DNA from: Olivibacter sp. XZL3
GTDB taxonomy: Bacteria > Bacteroidota > Bacteroidia > Sphingobacteriales > Sphingobacteriaceae
Direction of reading: 5' to 3'
Length of the DNA stretch: 53,999 nucleotides
Assembly (NCBI RefSeq): GCF_004368405.1
Contig: NZ_SBJH01000107.1
Span: forward strand, 1-53,999
The notes beneath the pieces are model-generated. The model saw nothing but the letters and a program-made list of their open reading frames with translations, made no database searches and was not told the origin of the DNA. Positions 17,029 through 25,402 of the stretch are shown here, piece by piece; the first letter of the stretch is position 1; each line of letters begins with the position of its first letter. A program made the translations under genes and the position numbers.

Positions 17029-17250
17029 ATGCAAGAAGGAGTTGTTAAATTCATCAATGAAACCAAGGATTTCGGACTCATCACACCCATTGGCGGGGAC
17101 AAAATTTTCTCAGAACAGTCCATATTGCAGTTGATTTCCCATAGTGAAACCGATATGTTCGATAAAGTTCGTAATAATCCTCTTCATTTCGTTGTTTATT
17201 TAAATACGACCTCCTTTGCCATTAAAATTCGAGACTTTAAGTTTTTCTAA
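17029..17250 (+). CDS. Diverged cold-shock-domain protein
   Basis: I use the ATG at 17029 because the family begins there (MQEGVVKFINETKDFGLITP). The 73-residue protein follows the CspA pattern through the first two strands and the Gly-rich turn, and IFSEQSIL lines up with the IFVHxSAL strand. The RNA-binding motifs have changed: KGFGFI reads KDFGLI, and the His of the second motif is replaced (IFSEQS). The C-terminal half (NNPLHFVVYLNTTSFAIKIRDF) still alternates like the last strands. It is probably a cytoplasmic nucleic-acid-binding protein with altered affinity, or a gene under weak selection. Confidence 0.6.
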   Translation: MQEGVVKFINETKDFGLITPIGGDKIFSEQSILQLISHSETDMFDKVRNNPLHFVVYLNTTSFAIKIRDFKFF

Positions 17251-17584
17251 GCCCTTGTAGGTATACCTAATGACCATTTCTAAGCTAAGTTTTGTACAAT
17301 CCCACGTCCATCAAGCCGGAGCCCTTCGGCTCGGTGGGGATTGTCAGTGGCTCTTCGTGAGGACGAGTTCGTTCTCGGTATTAAATAGTGAGCTGATAAT
17401 CTCGTTGAAAGTATACCCCGGCAGGAATTATGGAGCCGGGGTAATAATCCGGTATACGGAGATCCATACAAGGTAAATCGCTCAGGGGACCAAAATCTCC
17501 ACCGATTTTCAGCTGTTTGAGAATAAAAGTTTCCGGTAGGAGTTCCGCAGGAGAAAATCGGATGCAGACGTAGCAGAAATAAGT
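17251..17584. other. Intergenic region with two inverted repeats
   Basis: Two structures stand out. One is a two-part hairpin at 17296-17344. The other is a 9-bp perfect inverted repeat, CCGATTTTC (17502-17510) with GAAAATCGG (17553-17561). No gene is recognisable. Confidence 0.4.
17296..17344. other. Compact two-stem hairpin, possible structured RNA
   Basis: ACAATCCCAC (17296-17305) pairs with GTGGGGATTGT (17334-17344) with a single bulged base. It encloses a second stem, GAGCC (17319-17323) with GGCTC (17328-17332), closed by a CTTC loop. There is no T-tract, so it is not an ordinary terminator. Confidence 0.35.
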
Positions 17585-18124
17585 TTATCCGCCAGAAGGC
17601 CGGAAGACCTTGACGATTTTCTCGTTATGGGAGATGTGAGGTCCTCCCAGTAACTCAATACAATATGGAATGGCCGGAAACACAGCCCTAAGGCAGGTAA
17701 GGATGGAAGACGGCTTTCCGGGTAAGTTCACAATCAACGAATTGTTGCGGATGCCTGCAGTTTGACGTGAAAGGATCGCAGTGGGGACCTTTCTAAGACT
17801 GATTTTGCGCATGAGCTCCCCAAACCCGGGGAGCATTTTATTACAGACACTTTCCGTGGCTTCAGGGGTTACATCGCGCAGTGAAGGGCCTGTGCCTCCG
17901 GTGGTCACGACGAGGCAACATCCTTCCTTGTCAATAAGCTGAATCAGATTTTTTTCTATCAAAACCTGTTCATCAGGAACAATACGGTACACTTGTGACC
18001 ACTCCTGAACAATAAAGCTGCGAAGCGCACGGATGATTTCTTTACCGGAGATGTCGTTATAGACTCCGTTGCTGGCCCTGTCGGAAACGGTAATGATACC
18101 GATTTTTATTGTCTTTTCTTTCAT
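17585..18124 (-). CDS. mogA: Molybdopterin adenylyltransferase MogA/MoaB family
   Basis: The 179-residue protein has the family core: IGIITVSDRASNGVYNDISG at the start, VVTTGGTGPSLRDVTPEAT around residue 80, and IVNLPGKPSSI near residue 130. This corresponds to the molybdopterin- and ATP-binding site. MogA activates molybdopterin by adenylation before molybdenum insertion. None of the other molybdenum-cofactor genes are in this window, so it appears as an isolated gene. It has no signal peptide. The gene starts 57 bases left of 18180 with AT-rich sequence upstream. Confidence 0.88.
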   Translation of the reverse strand: MKEKTIKIGIITVSDRASNGVYNDISGKEIIRALRSFIVQEWSQVYRIVPDEQVLIEKNLIQLIDKEGCCLVVTTGGTGPSLRDVTPEATESVCNKMLPGFGELMRKISLRKVPTAILSRQTAGIRNNSLIVNLPGKPSSILTCLRAVFPAIPYCIELLGGPHISHNEKIVKVFRPSGG

Positions 18125-18390
18125 ATATAAGCTTTTTAATTTTTACCTCTGATTACATTGATCTGCTGTCCATATAGGGGTGATGGTCGACTCAAAAGTA
18201 TTAGACAGACATAGAGACAAAAAATACAATAAGATTTTATTTTTTGGGACATGCAGTTATGTGCATTTATTACAACAAAGATGCTTTTATATTTCTGCAA
18301 ATACAATGACGTTTGCGATTTTCATTTTATTAATGGGAATATTATATACGGAACACTTCTTTTCAATAAATTATTGCGATTTTGTTTCTT

Positions 18391-18612
18391 CTAGGGCAAA
18401 CCGAGTGGCGCGGGCTCATGCATGCCGTCCTTTAGCGGCCCGTAAGTTGTAAGCCGCGCGTTTGGATAGACAAGGGCTGTCTCCAGCTTGAAGTAACTCC
18501 ATTTTTTCAATGTAATGAGAAAGCCGCCGCAATTATAGTGCTGAGAACTGGCATCCTCACTTCCTTTTGATATGCGTTTCACCCCTAATTCTGCCCCACA
18601 ACAGGCAAGCAC
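18391..18612 (-). CDS. Unassigned open frame of 73 codons, doubtful
   Basis: The frame reads CCGAELGVKRISKGSEDAS and ends in PLKDGMHEPAPLGLP. I have the impression of having seen similar short frames near Bacteroidota conjugative transposons, but cannot support this from the sequence. There is no domain, no clear start signal and no partner. The surrounding 18125-18996 interval is otherwise without a supportable gene. Confidence 0.2.
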   Translation of the reverse strand: MLACCGAELGVKRISKGSEDASSQHYNCGGFLITLKKWSYFKLETALVYPNARLTTYGPLKDGMHEPAPLGLP

Positions 18613-18996
18613 CTCATTCGCATAACTTCATCACTCACGATGGTGAAAATCCCGCTTATACAGCAGAAAACCTAAGGAGCAGGTTTAGAGATATGGCACT
18701 GTAACGATCCTGAACGATCAGGCAGTGAGTGCAGCGAAAGAAGCAAACGGTTTTTCAATTTGACACAAAAAGATGAAGATTATACTGCTTAGAAACTAAT
18801 TTTGCTATATCCGTTACGAAGATAGAGTTTTTCCTTGGCGATTTTGGCTTCTTACATTTAAAGGAGCGTCAAAGTTCTTTTACAGAGGACGAATATGTAC
18901 CGTATTTCAAAGCCTCATTACGGAGGAGAGGGGAAGACCTCAAATGCACAAATTGGAGATATTGGGGACAACCAGACGATAATTTCCATATTTTAG

Positions 18997-19376
18997 TGCA
19001 GACGACATCACAGAACATACTGTTTTATTGAAGCAGCCTGGTCAAGAATTACCGGATACCGAATTTGAAATAGAGAGATATGTTTTACTCAATATGCTGT
19101 TTGAAACCGTAAAGAACGACGTAGACTTTATCTTCAATAACAGCATTACATCGCTATATGAAGAGGCGGATCATATAGAAGTCGCCTTTAAAGACGGCTT
19201 TAAAAATTGATATGAACTGGTATTCGGGTGCGATGGGATACATTCAGCGGTACGAAAAATCTGGTTTGGGCACGAAACTGAATATCTGCATTTTTTGGGA
19301 CTATACTTTTCCATCGCCGTCGTAAACAAATTTAAGGCACCTTTATTTATCAAGATCTTCACCTCAATTATTGGAT
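18997..19376 (+). pseudogene. Remnant of a FAD-dependent monooxygenase (TetX-like)
   Basis: One frame reads from about 18997 through TEFEIERYVLLNMLFETV, a helix typical of this flavoprotein family, then KNDVDFIFNNSIT. An in-frame TGA (19208-19210) follows AFKDGFKN, and the same frame continues YELVFGCDGIHSAVRKIWFG, which contains the second FAD motif (GCDGxxSxVR). It stops at 19376. The N-terminal dinucleotide-binding part (GxGxxG) and the C-terminal third are absent. Intact relatives hydroxylate aromatic or antibiotic substrates using NADPH and FAD. The nonsense codon and both truncations make this a dead fragment. Confidence 0.7.
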
Positions 19377-19435
19377 AGAGGAGTATGATAAAGTGTTTAG
19401 AGAGTTATGGCATTCCTAGTCCTGAATCCGATAAA

Positions 19436-19475
19436 AAACCGTTCTATTTTATCAATTCTTAAAATAGAACGGTTT
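19436..19475. terminator. Perfect 16-bp hairpin, probable bidirectional terminator
   Basis: AAACCGTTCTATTTTA (19436-19451) pairs perfectly with 19460-19475 across an 8-base loop. On the minus strand the stem is followed by a run of T, since six A precede it on the plus strand. Confidence 0.6.
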
Positions 19476-19530
19476 AAATAAAAAAGTAACTGAAAGGGAA
19501 GAATTCAAACATTCGACAACAATCCCGATT

Positions 19531-19671
19531 TCATTTTTCGAATCCATTCTCCATACTGCCTAAAGCCGCAATTTTCTTCAAACTGTCTATGAGGTCATTC
19601 AATAATATTCCTGCTGGGAGTACGAAATCACTTACCGTAAGTCCAACGTATGTTGAGCTTGCGGTTTTTTT
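19531..19671 (-). repeat. Copy A of a diverged repeat carrying an LKKIAxLG-coding end
   Basis: On the minus strand this stretch ends in a frame reading LLNDLIDSLKKIAALGSMEN and a stop at 19531. A related sequence lies at 22553-22690 (LLSNEFLTDLKKIAFLGANE). Both begin at a plus-strand hairpin with a T-tract, here 19635-19647 paired with 19652-19664 and followed by T7. It could be the decayed tail of a shared gene or a small mobile or regulatory repeat. Confidence 0.4.
19635..19671 (+). terminator. Rho-independent terminator-like hairpin
   Basis: CCGTAAGTCCAAC (19635-19647) pairs with GTTGAGCTTGCGG (19652-19664), 10 of 13 as Watson-Crick pairs with the remainder mostly G-U. Seven T follow. Confidence 0.5.
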
Positions 19672-19838
19672 ATTATGACTTAATTCAGTCCACTCAACTT
19701 GCTATCAAATTTTTTGTCATTGGGCTTAAGTAACATCTACTAATAGCAATTAGGCTACTTGTAACTGATCTGGCCACTTATAGTAGTCGAATCAAAAATA
19801 ATTTAACCTTTGTGAATGTCCGTTCTGCAAAGGGTCGA

Positions 19839-20219
19839 TTATTGTTCAAGGGGTGTGACATTTTCCGCATAATGGTTTAATATTACCCTTTTTAACTGTT
19901 CCTGATGTTCATCGCCCCAAAGGTCGATACTATGGATCATTGGGATCAATGTTTTACCAAAGTCAGTGAGGTCATACTCCACCTTTGGCGGCATAACCGG
20001 GTAAATCGTACGGGTTACTAATTCATGATCTCCCAACTCTTTCAGCTGAATATTCAAGACCCTCCTGGAAACATCCGGGATCTGACGCTGTAATTCGCTG
20101 GGGCGTTTATGTCCCTCATAAATGAACCATAATAACCTTATTTTCCATTTTCCATAAAGTACCTCTCCAACCAGGTCAAGCCCGCAATTCAGATGAGGTA
20201 AGGTCTTTCTTTCGTACAT
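19839..20219 (-). CDS. HxlR-family winged-helix transcriptional regulator
   Basis: I use the ATG at 20219 (MYERKTLPHLNCGLDLVGEV), which matches the family start, giving 126 residues. The HxlR fold is clear: YGKWKIRLLWFIYEG helix, RPSELQRQIPDVSRRVLNIQL recognition region, then the wing ending VEYDLTDFGKTLIPM. The Cys in LNCGLDL is conserved in many HxlR proteins that sense electrophiles. It is divergent from two SDR genes and an NTF2-like gene, which are its likely targets. A 16-bp perfect palindrome lies in the shared promoter region. Confidence 0.88.
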   Translation of the reverse strand: MYERKTLPHLNCGLDLVGEVLYGKWKIRLLWFIYEGHKRPSELQRQIPDVSRRVLNIQLKELGDHELVTRTIYPVMPPKVEYDLTDFGKTLIPMIHSIDLWGDEHQEQLKRVILNHYAENVTPLEQ

Positions 20220-20304
20220 ATTACAAATATAGGGCATTACTTTCCGCAAACAATACGGATAAATTTATCCCTATATGAATCGCTAACCCGTAATTGTAAG
20301 TTAG

Positions 20305-20320
20305 TCTCATACTTATGAGA
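20305..20320. promoter_or_regulatory. Perfect palindrome, candidate HxlR operator
   Basis: TCTCATACTTATGAGA is a 7-2-7 perfect palindrome located 45 bases before the SDR start and 85 bases before the HxlR start. The assignment to HxlR is an inference from position. Confidence 0.5.
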
Positions 20321-20364
20321 TTTGCAATGAAATAGGATTACAATAGAAATTAATACTAAAAGAA

Positions 20365-21192
20365 ATGAAATCAACCATTTTAATTACCGGTGCTTCATCG
20401 GGTATCGGATTGGCAACAGCCAGGCATTTTTCAGAAAAGGGATGGAACGTTGTGGCAACCATGCGCCGCCCGGAGAATCAGGATAATCTGAAGGATAATG
20501 ATCATATGCTGGTGCTGCCGCTGGATGTGGAGAAGCCCGAAACCTTTGATGAAGTCATCGCAACGTCGATCGCGAAATTCGGAAAAATTGATGTGTTGCT
20601 CAATAACGCTGGCTATGGCCAGCACGGGCTTTTCGAAGCAACCCCTGCCGAACAGATCCAGCGCCAGTTCTCCGTTAACTTTTTCGGTGCCGTGGAACTG
20701 ACCAGAGCGATACTGCCCCATTTCCGCAAACAGCAGAGCGGAACGATTGTGACCGTATCTTCCGGCGTAGGCAGGGTGACCGTTCCACTGGTTTCTGTGT
20801 ATGCCGCTTCCAAATTTGCAGCAGAGGGGTTCTTCGAATCACTATCATTTGAACTTTCTTCACAGAATATCAAAGTAAAGCTGATCGAGCCCGGCACCAT
20901 AAGCACCAATTTTGAAGATACGACCAGGCAGAATTATGCAGGTGGGCATGACATCGGGGATTACAGTGCATATCTTGAAAAGATCGATGCCGTATTCAAG
21001 GGAATCTATAATAACAGTGCATCAGCTTCCGCAGAAGACGTTGCCGCGGTAATCTATGAAGCTGCTACAGATAACAGCGTTAAACTTCGCTATGTCGTGG
21101 GAGATGATCTCAAACCATTATTCGACATTCGTAACGGCGGTGCCCCTGACGAGACCTATATGCAGGTGATGCGCGAAACCTTTGGCGGATAA
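20365..21192 (+). CDS. Short-chain dehydrogenase/reductase
   Basis: The 275-residue protein begins with the NADP-binding motif ITGASSGIGLA, keeps NNAGYG near residue 90, and has the catalytic set VTVSSGVGR with YAASK about 13 residues on. The RRP segment after the second strand (VVATMRRPEN) indicates NADPH preference. The C-terminal region (EPGTISTNFEDT, VVGDDLKP) is typical of extended classical SDRs annotated as oxidoreductases in Bacteroidota. It leads a unit transcribed away from the HxlR gene, 22 bases before a second SDR. The substrate is unknown; an electrophile or quinone detoxification role would fit the regulator. Confidence 0.87.
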   Translation: MKSTILITGASSGIGLATARHFSEKGWNVVATMRRPENQDNLKDNDHMLVLPLDVEKPETFDEVIATSIAKFGKIDVLLNNAGYGQHGLFEATPAEQIQRQFSVNFFGAVELTRAILPHFRKQQSGTIVTVSSGVGRVTVPLVSVYAASKFAAEGFFESLSFELSSQNIKVKLIEPGTISTNFEDTTRQNYAGGHDIGDYSAYLEKIDAVFKGIYNNSASASAEDVAAVIYEAATDNSVKLRYVVGDDLKPLFDIRNGGAPDETYMQVMRETFGG

Positions 21193-21214
21193 ACAACAAT
21201 CATAATAACAGAGC

Positions 21215-22008
21215 ATGAGCAACAATTTAGATTATCAGAATGAACTATTCGGCAAGGTTGCACTCGTAACGGGCGGTACAAAAGGAACCGGAAGGGCAAT
21301 TGCCGAGCGTTTGAAAAATGCAGGTGCAAAAGTGATCATTACGGCAAGAAACCCGCCGGAATCTCCCGATAGCGACCTGCATTTTGTAGCTGCCGACCTG
21401 AGTAGACCAGACGGTGCAGAAATCTCTTTGCGGAAGCAGTTGGAAAATTCGGTGGTGTGGATATTCTCGTGAACAACATGGGCGGTTCTGAAACGCCGGG
21501 CGGCGGATTTGCGGCACTTAGCAATAGCGACTGGGAAGAAACGATCCAAACCAATCTTTTAGCACCCGTACGTCTTGACAAGGCATTTTTACCCCGGATG
21601 CTCAAAAATAAAAGTGGGGTTATTATTCATATCGCTTCCATCCAGGCTAAGTTGCCGTTGCATGATTCTACCTTGCCTTATGCGGCGGCTAAAGCAGGGC
21701 TGATTAATTACAGTAAGGGTCTTTCGAAGGAAGTTTCATCGAAAGGCGTACGTGTACTAACCGTTTCTCCGGGCTGGATCATGACTGAGGCATCGGGTCG
21801 GATGATGGAACGGATAGCGGAAAGCTCTAATATCTCTGTCGAAGCGGCTACCCAAAGCGTAATGGATGCCCTGGGAGGTATTCCTTATGGCAGGCCGGCC
21901 CGGCCTGAAGAAGTGGCAGAACTGGTGGGCTTCCTGGCTTCACCAAGGGCCAGCTATCTCACCGGAACCGAATTTGTGATAGACGGAGGCACCATACCAA
22001 CTGTTTAA
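21215..22008 (+). pseudogene. Second SDR of the operon, broken by a one-base deletion
   Basis: The first frame carries GKVALVTGGTKGTGRAIAER and runs to EISLRKQLEN before a stop. The second frame begins upstream of VDILVNNMGGSETPGGGFA and continues through HIASIQAKL, YAAAKAGLINYSKG and the C-terminal GTEFVIDGG. Adding one T at TCTTTGCGG (about 21424-21432) lets the reading run on as ISFAEAVGKFGGVDILVNN. The interval of 794 bases is one short of a multiple of three. Cofactor and catalytic halves are on different frames, so no active product is expected unless the indel is a sequencing error. Confidence 0.85.
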
Positions 22009-22028
22009 TACACTTAAATAAAAATACC

Positions 22029-22352
22029 ATGAATTTACAACCAGTATTACTGAGCTTGGTTGAAGCGCAGAACAACCACGACAGCAAAGCCTATGCGGAA
22101 TGTTTCACAGACACGGCGATTGCACATGACGAGGGCAAAACCTACAAGGGCAAAGAAGAGATTAGGCAGTGGATAGAAAAAGCAAACAGGGAATACAATG
22201 CGGTAATGAAGCCGCTTGATTATTCAGAAAGCGAGGCGGAAAATTTATTGACGGCAGAAGTCTCCGGCGATTTTCCGGGAAGCCCTGCCATCCTTAAGTA
22301 TCACATCAGGATGGAAAACGTCTTGATAAGCTCATTGCGTATAACGGGATGA
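22029..22352 (+). CDS. NTF2-like / SnoaL-type small protein
   Basis: This is a 107-residue protein. The N-terminal helix LLSLVEAQNNHDSKAYAECF, followed by FTDTAIAHDEGKTYKGKEEI and a C-terminal series of strands ending in SSLRITG, is the cone-shaped SnoaL/NTF2 fold. These domains bind small hydrophobic ligands and can act as isomerases or cyclases. No catalytic residue can be assigned with confidence. It follows the broken SDR by 20 bases, so it is the third gene of the HxlR-linked unit. Confidence 0.8.
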   Translation: MNLQPVLLSLVEAQNNHDSKAYAECFTDTAIAHDEGKTYKGKEEIRQWIEKANREYNAVMKPLDYSESEAENLLTAEVSGDFPGSPAILKYHIRMENVLISSLRITG

Positions 22353-22552
22353 TGATAAAAGTTTGCAAAATCGTAATGGATAAGATTCATTGCTCAGCTT
22401 GCAGTGAAGATTAGCCAAAAGTACCTTAAATGGATACCGCATCCATTTAGGATACCTTGGTTCCCTGAATTTAAGCCTTGGATGAGTGGAAAAGATTCAG
22501 TTAATTAGTCAAAAATTCCAACCCAATTTGACAATAATCCGGCCTTGTTATT

Positions 22553-22690
22553 TTAATCCCGCTCATTAGCTCCTAAAAAGGCGATTTTCTTTAAATCTGT
22601 TAAAAATTCATTTGACAATAATCCTGTTTGGAGTACAGTTGAAAGATAGCCTGCTAAAGGTATTAACCGGACTTTGAACACCTCAAAGTC
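22553..22690 (-). repeat. Copy B of the diverged LKKIAxLG-coding repeat
   Basis: The minus-strand frame reads LIPLAGYLSTVLQTGLLSN, then EFLTDLKKIAFLGANERD, and a TAA at 22553. It aligns with copy A at 19531-19671 through LL-N-L--LKKIA-LG. As in copy A, the plus-strand side is bounded by a hairpin and T-tract. Confidence 0.4.
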
Positions 22691-22701
22691 CGGTTTTTTT
22701 T
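22665..22701 (+). terminator. Strong Rho-independent terminator
   Basis: AACCGGACTTTGA (22665-22677) pairs perfectly with TCAAAGTCCGGTT (22683-22695) over a 5-base loop and is followed by a run of T. It ends transcription of the SDR/NTF2 unit. Confidence 0.8.
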
Positions 22702-23030
22702 ATTAAATCACCGTTCTCCCATATTTTAAGTGTGTTGAAAATATTCCTGCCTAACCCATTTGGTACAAAGGGGGATGATCGGGGAATTTTGAACCATCTT
22801 TTTACAAATTTAGGTAGCTTCGTGATTTATTAACGGTACTCAGAGAATCAAATCCCATTTCACCATCCCTTGATTCGACTTTGACGATAAATATTCCAAA
22901 AACAGGAGAGGGGATACATTAATTTAAAATGGAAACCCCACAGGATCTGGGATTTCCATCTTATTCGATGTTTTAAGGTGTGTGATGCATAGACATCGTT
23001 TCCATAACTTACAGCTATGGAAAGGCTAAG
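22702..23030. other. Intergenic region, nothing recognised
   Basis: About 330 bases lie between the terminator and the end of the ABC-permease pseudogene. I see no open frame, no hairpin with T-tract and no RNA gene. Confidence 0.5.
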
Positions 23031-25400
23031 TTATTCCGATCTTAAAGACTTCACAGGGTTCACCAGCGCGGCCTTCACGGACTGAAAACTCACCGTCATA
23101 AAGGCGATAACCACGGCCAGCAGCCCGACCAGAGCGAACATCCACCACCTGAGCTCGATCCGGTAAGCGAAATCCTGCAGCCAGCTGTTCATGGCTTACC
23201 AGGCGATAGGGACGGCAATCACAGTTGCTATCAAAACCAGCTTGATAAAGTCTTTGGACAACAGGGTAATCACGCCGGAAACTGAGGCACCCAAAACCTT
23301 ACGGATACCGATCTCTTTGGTGCGCTTCTGCACAGCATAGGTTGTCAAACCAAATAGCCCTAAAGTGGCGATGATGATAGAAAGAACAGAAAAAACAGTA
23401 AATAATTTCCCCATCCGCCGCTCGGTCACGTATAGCATGGATAAATCTTCATTTACAAAGCCATAGGAGAAAGGATAATCGCCGTAGATACTCCCAAAAA
23501 CTTCTTTTATCTGTTCAACTACGTGGGGAACGTTATCCGACGAGGTGCGCATGACCAGATATCCGCCGACAAAATTATTTCTTATTAGCAGCGGTTCGAT
23601 GGGCTGCTGTATGGGTTTGAAGTTGAAATCTTTTACTACGCCTATGATAGTCCCTTCACTTTCATTCATAATAATCTTTTTGCCAATGGCCACCGCCATT
23701 GGCATGCCCATTGATTTTAATGCAGTTTCGTTTACGACATAGCTGCTGTCATCGGCTTTAAAGTCGTCTGAGAAAAAACGGCCAGCAATGAGTTGCATGC
23801 CGAAGGTTTTTATGAAGTTTTCATCGGTTCTCAGCCGGGAAGCCATCACTTGTTTCTGCGGATCCATACCGGGCCATTGCAGGGGTGCTCCGGTAGTTAG
23901 GTAAGTGGGCAGATGGTCGGCGATCGTGTAATCACCAAGGTCAGGGTGTTGGCTCAGCATGGCATTCAATACATCTTTATTGTCTTTCAGATCGCCTACC
24001 TGCGGCATTTGCACATATAAAAGGTTATCCTTGTCAAAACCGATATTCCTGTTTTTTATAAATTGAAGCTGCAGGTATACAACCAGCGTGCTTATCATTA
24101 AAATAACCGATATAGCAAATTGGAGCACGATCAGTCCGTTTATGTAAGATCTTTTCCCGTTGGCAGAAGCCTGTACACCCTTTAGCGTTTTTTGTATTTC
24201 GAAAGACGATAAAATAAAAGCTGGATAGCTGCCGGAAATCACACCGACGACAACCGCAGTTCCAAGCAGCGCAGCCACCGTTTTCATATCCAGCAAGTGA
24301 AGGGAAATGGATTTAGATGCCAGCTGGTTAAAGACCGGAAGCAGTAAGACCATCAGCGTAACTGCTACCGCCAGCGAAATAAAACAAAGCATCACTGATT
24401 CGCTCATGAACTGGAAAATAAGCTGGCGCTTTTGTGCCCCCACGGTTTTACGCATTCCTACTTCTTTTGCCCGCTGGGATGAGATCGCCGTGGACAGGTT
24501 CATAAAATTGATACAGGCAATCAGTAAAATGAAGACGGCCACAAGCGAAAAGATAGTTACCTGCCTGCTATTTCCCTGTCCACCGACATCCAGCATGAAA
24601 TTCGAACGGAGGTGAATATCGGTAAGCGCTTGTATGGATAGGGAAGAGTGGGTGCCGGATTGATCACTTTTATTTTTTATGGCGTTGATTTGCCGTTCCA
24701 TTGCATTAATTGCATCGGGGGTAGCTTTGAAATTATCATCAAGCCGGAAATAAACATAAGCCGCATAATTGTCCCATACTCCCGCATTCCCCATTCTGTC
24801 ATATAGCTTGGTAGACAACAAGAGGTCAAACTGCAGGTGCGAGTTGGAAGGGATATTCCTCAAAACGCCTGTTACCGTCAGCGAGGTTCCGGTTATGTCG
24901 TTATCAATATAAATTGTTTTCCCCATCGCGGCTTCCGCACTTCTGAAGTATTTTTTGGCGGTTGCTTCCGTCAGTACCACAGCTTCAGGCGAGGAAAGCG
25001 CTACAGACAGATTACCTTCTAGCAGCGGATAACTGAATATTTTCAGAAAGTTCGTGTCCGCACAATAGATATTTTTTTCATTAAATTTTTCAGTTCCTGC
25101 CGTGATCATTTTGTGCAGGGGGATGAGCCTTGTAGCCTTTTCAATTGCGGGTATTTCAGCGTCAATGGCTGCCGCGAGTGGCGGCGGCGTTACAGCCGCT
25201 TCAACGTCCGACAGCTTGGCGGTGATCCTGTATATCTTATCTGCGTTTGCATTGAACCTGTCGTAGCTTAGTTCATCTTGCACCCATAAAAAAATGAACA
25301 TGCTGCAGGCCAAGCCGATGGCAAGTCCGAGAATATTCAGGCCGGTAAATAATTTATTTAGTCCCAAACGTTTTTTTGAAGATCCCAATATTGCCTCGCA
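23031..25400 (-). pseudogene. FtsX/MacB-type ABC transporter permease with nonsense codon and lost N-terminus
   Basis: The protein shows a first transmembrane helix (ILGLAIGLACSMFIFLWV), a periplasmic MacB-like domain, three helices around residues 290-400 including RAKEVGMRKTVGAQKRQL, a second periplasmic domain, and three last helices with KRTKEIGIRKVLGASV. An in-frame TAA at 23196-23198 follows VIAVPIAW. The same frame continues AMNSWLQDFAYRIELRWWMF through the final helix to a stop at 23031, so a Tyr codon has probably become TAA. At the other end the usual first ~15 residues are replaced at about 25400 by sequence belonging to a dnaE fragment. Such permeases act in peptide or lipoprotein export or antibiotic efflux. 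Both ends are damaged. Confidence 0.8.
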
Positions 25401-25402
25401 GT

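Noticed and set aside
18180-18452. 90-codon plus-strand frame
   Set aside because: Its last third is antisense to another frame and the rest has no protein-like pattern.
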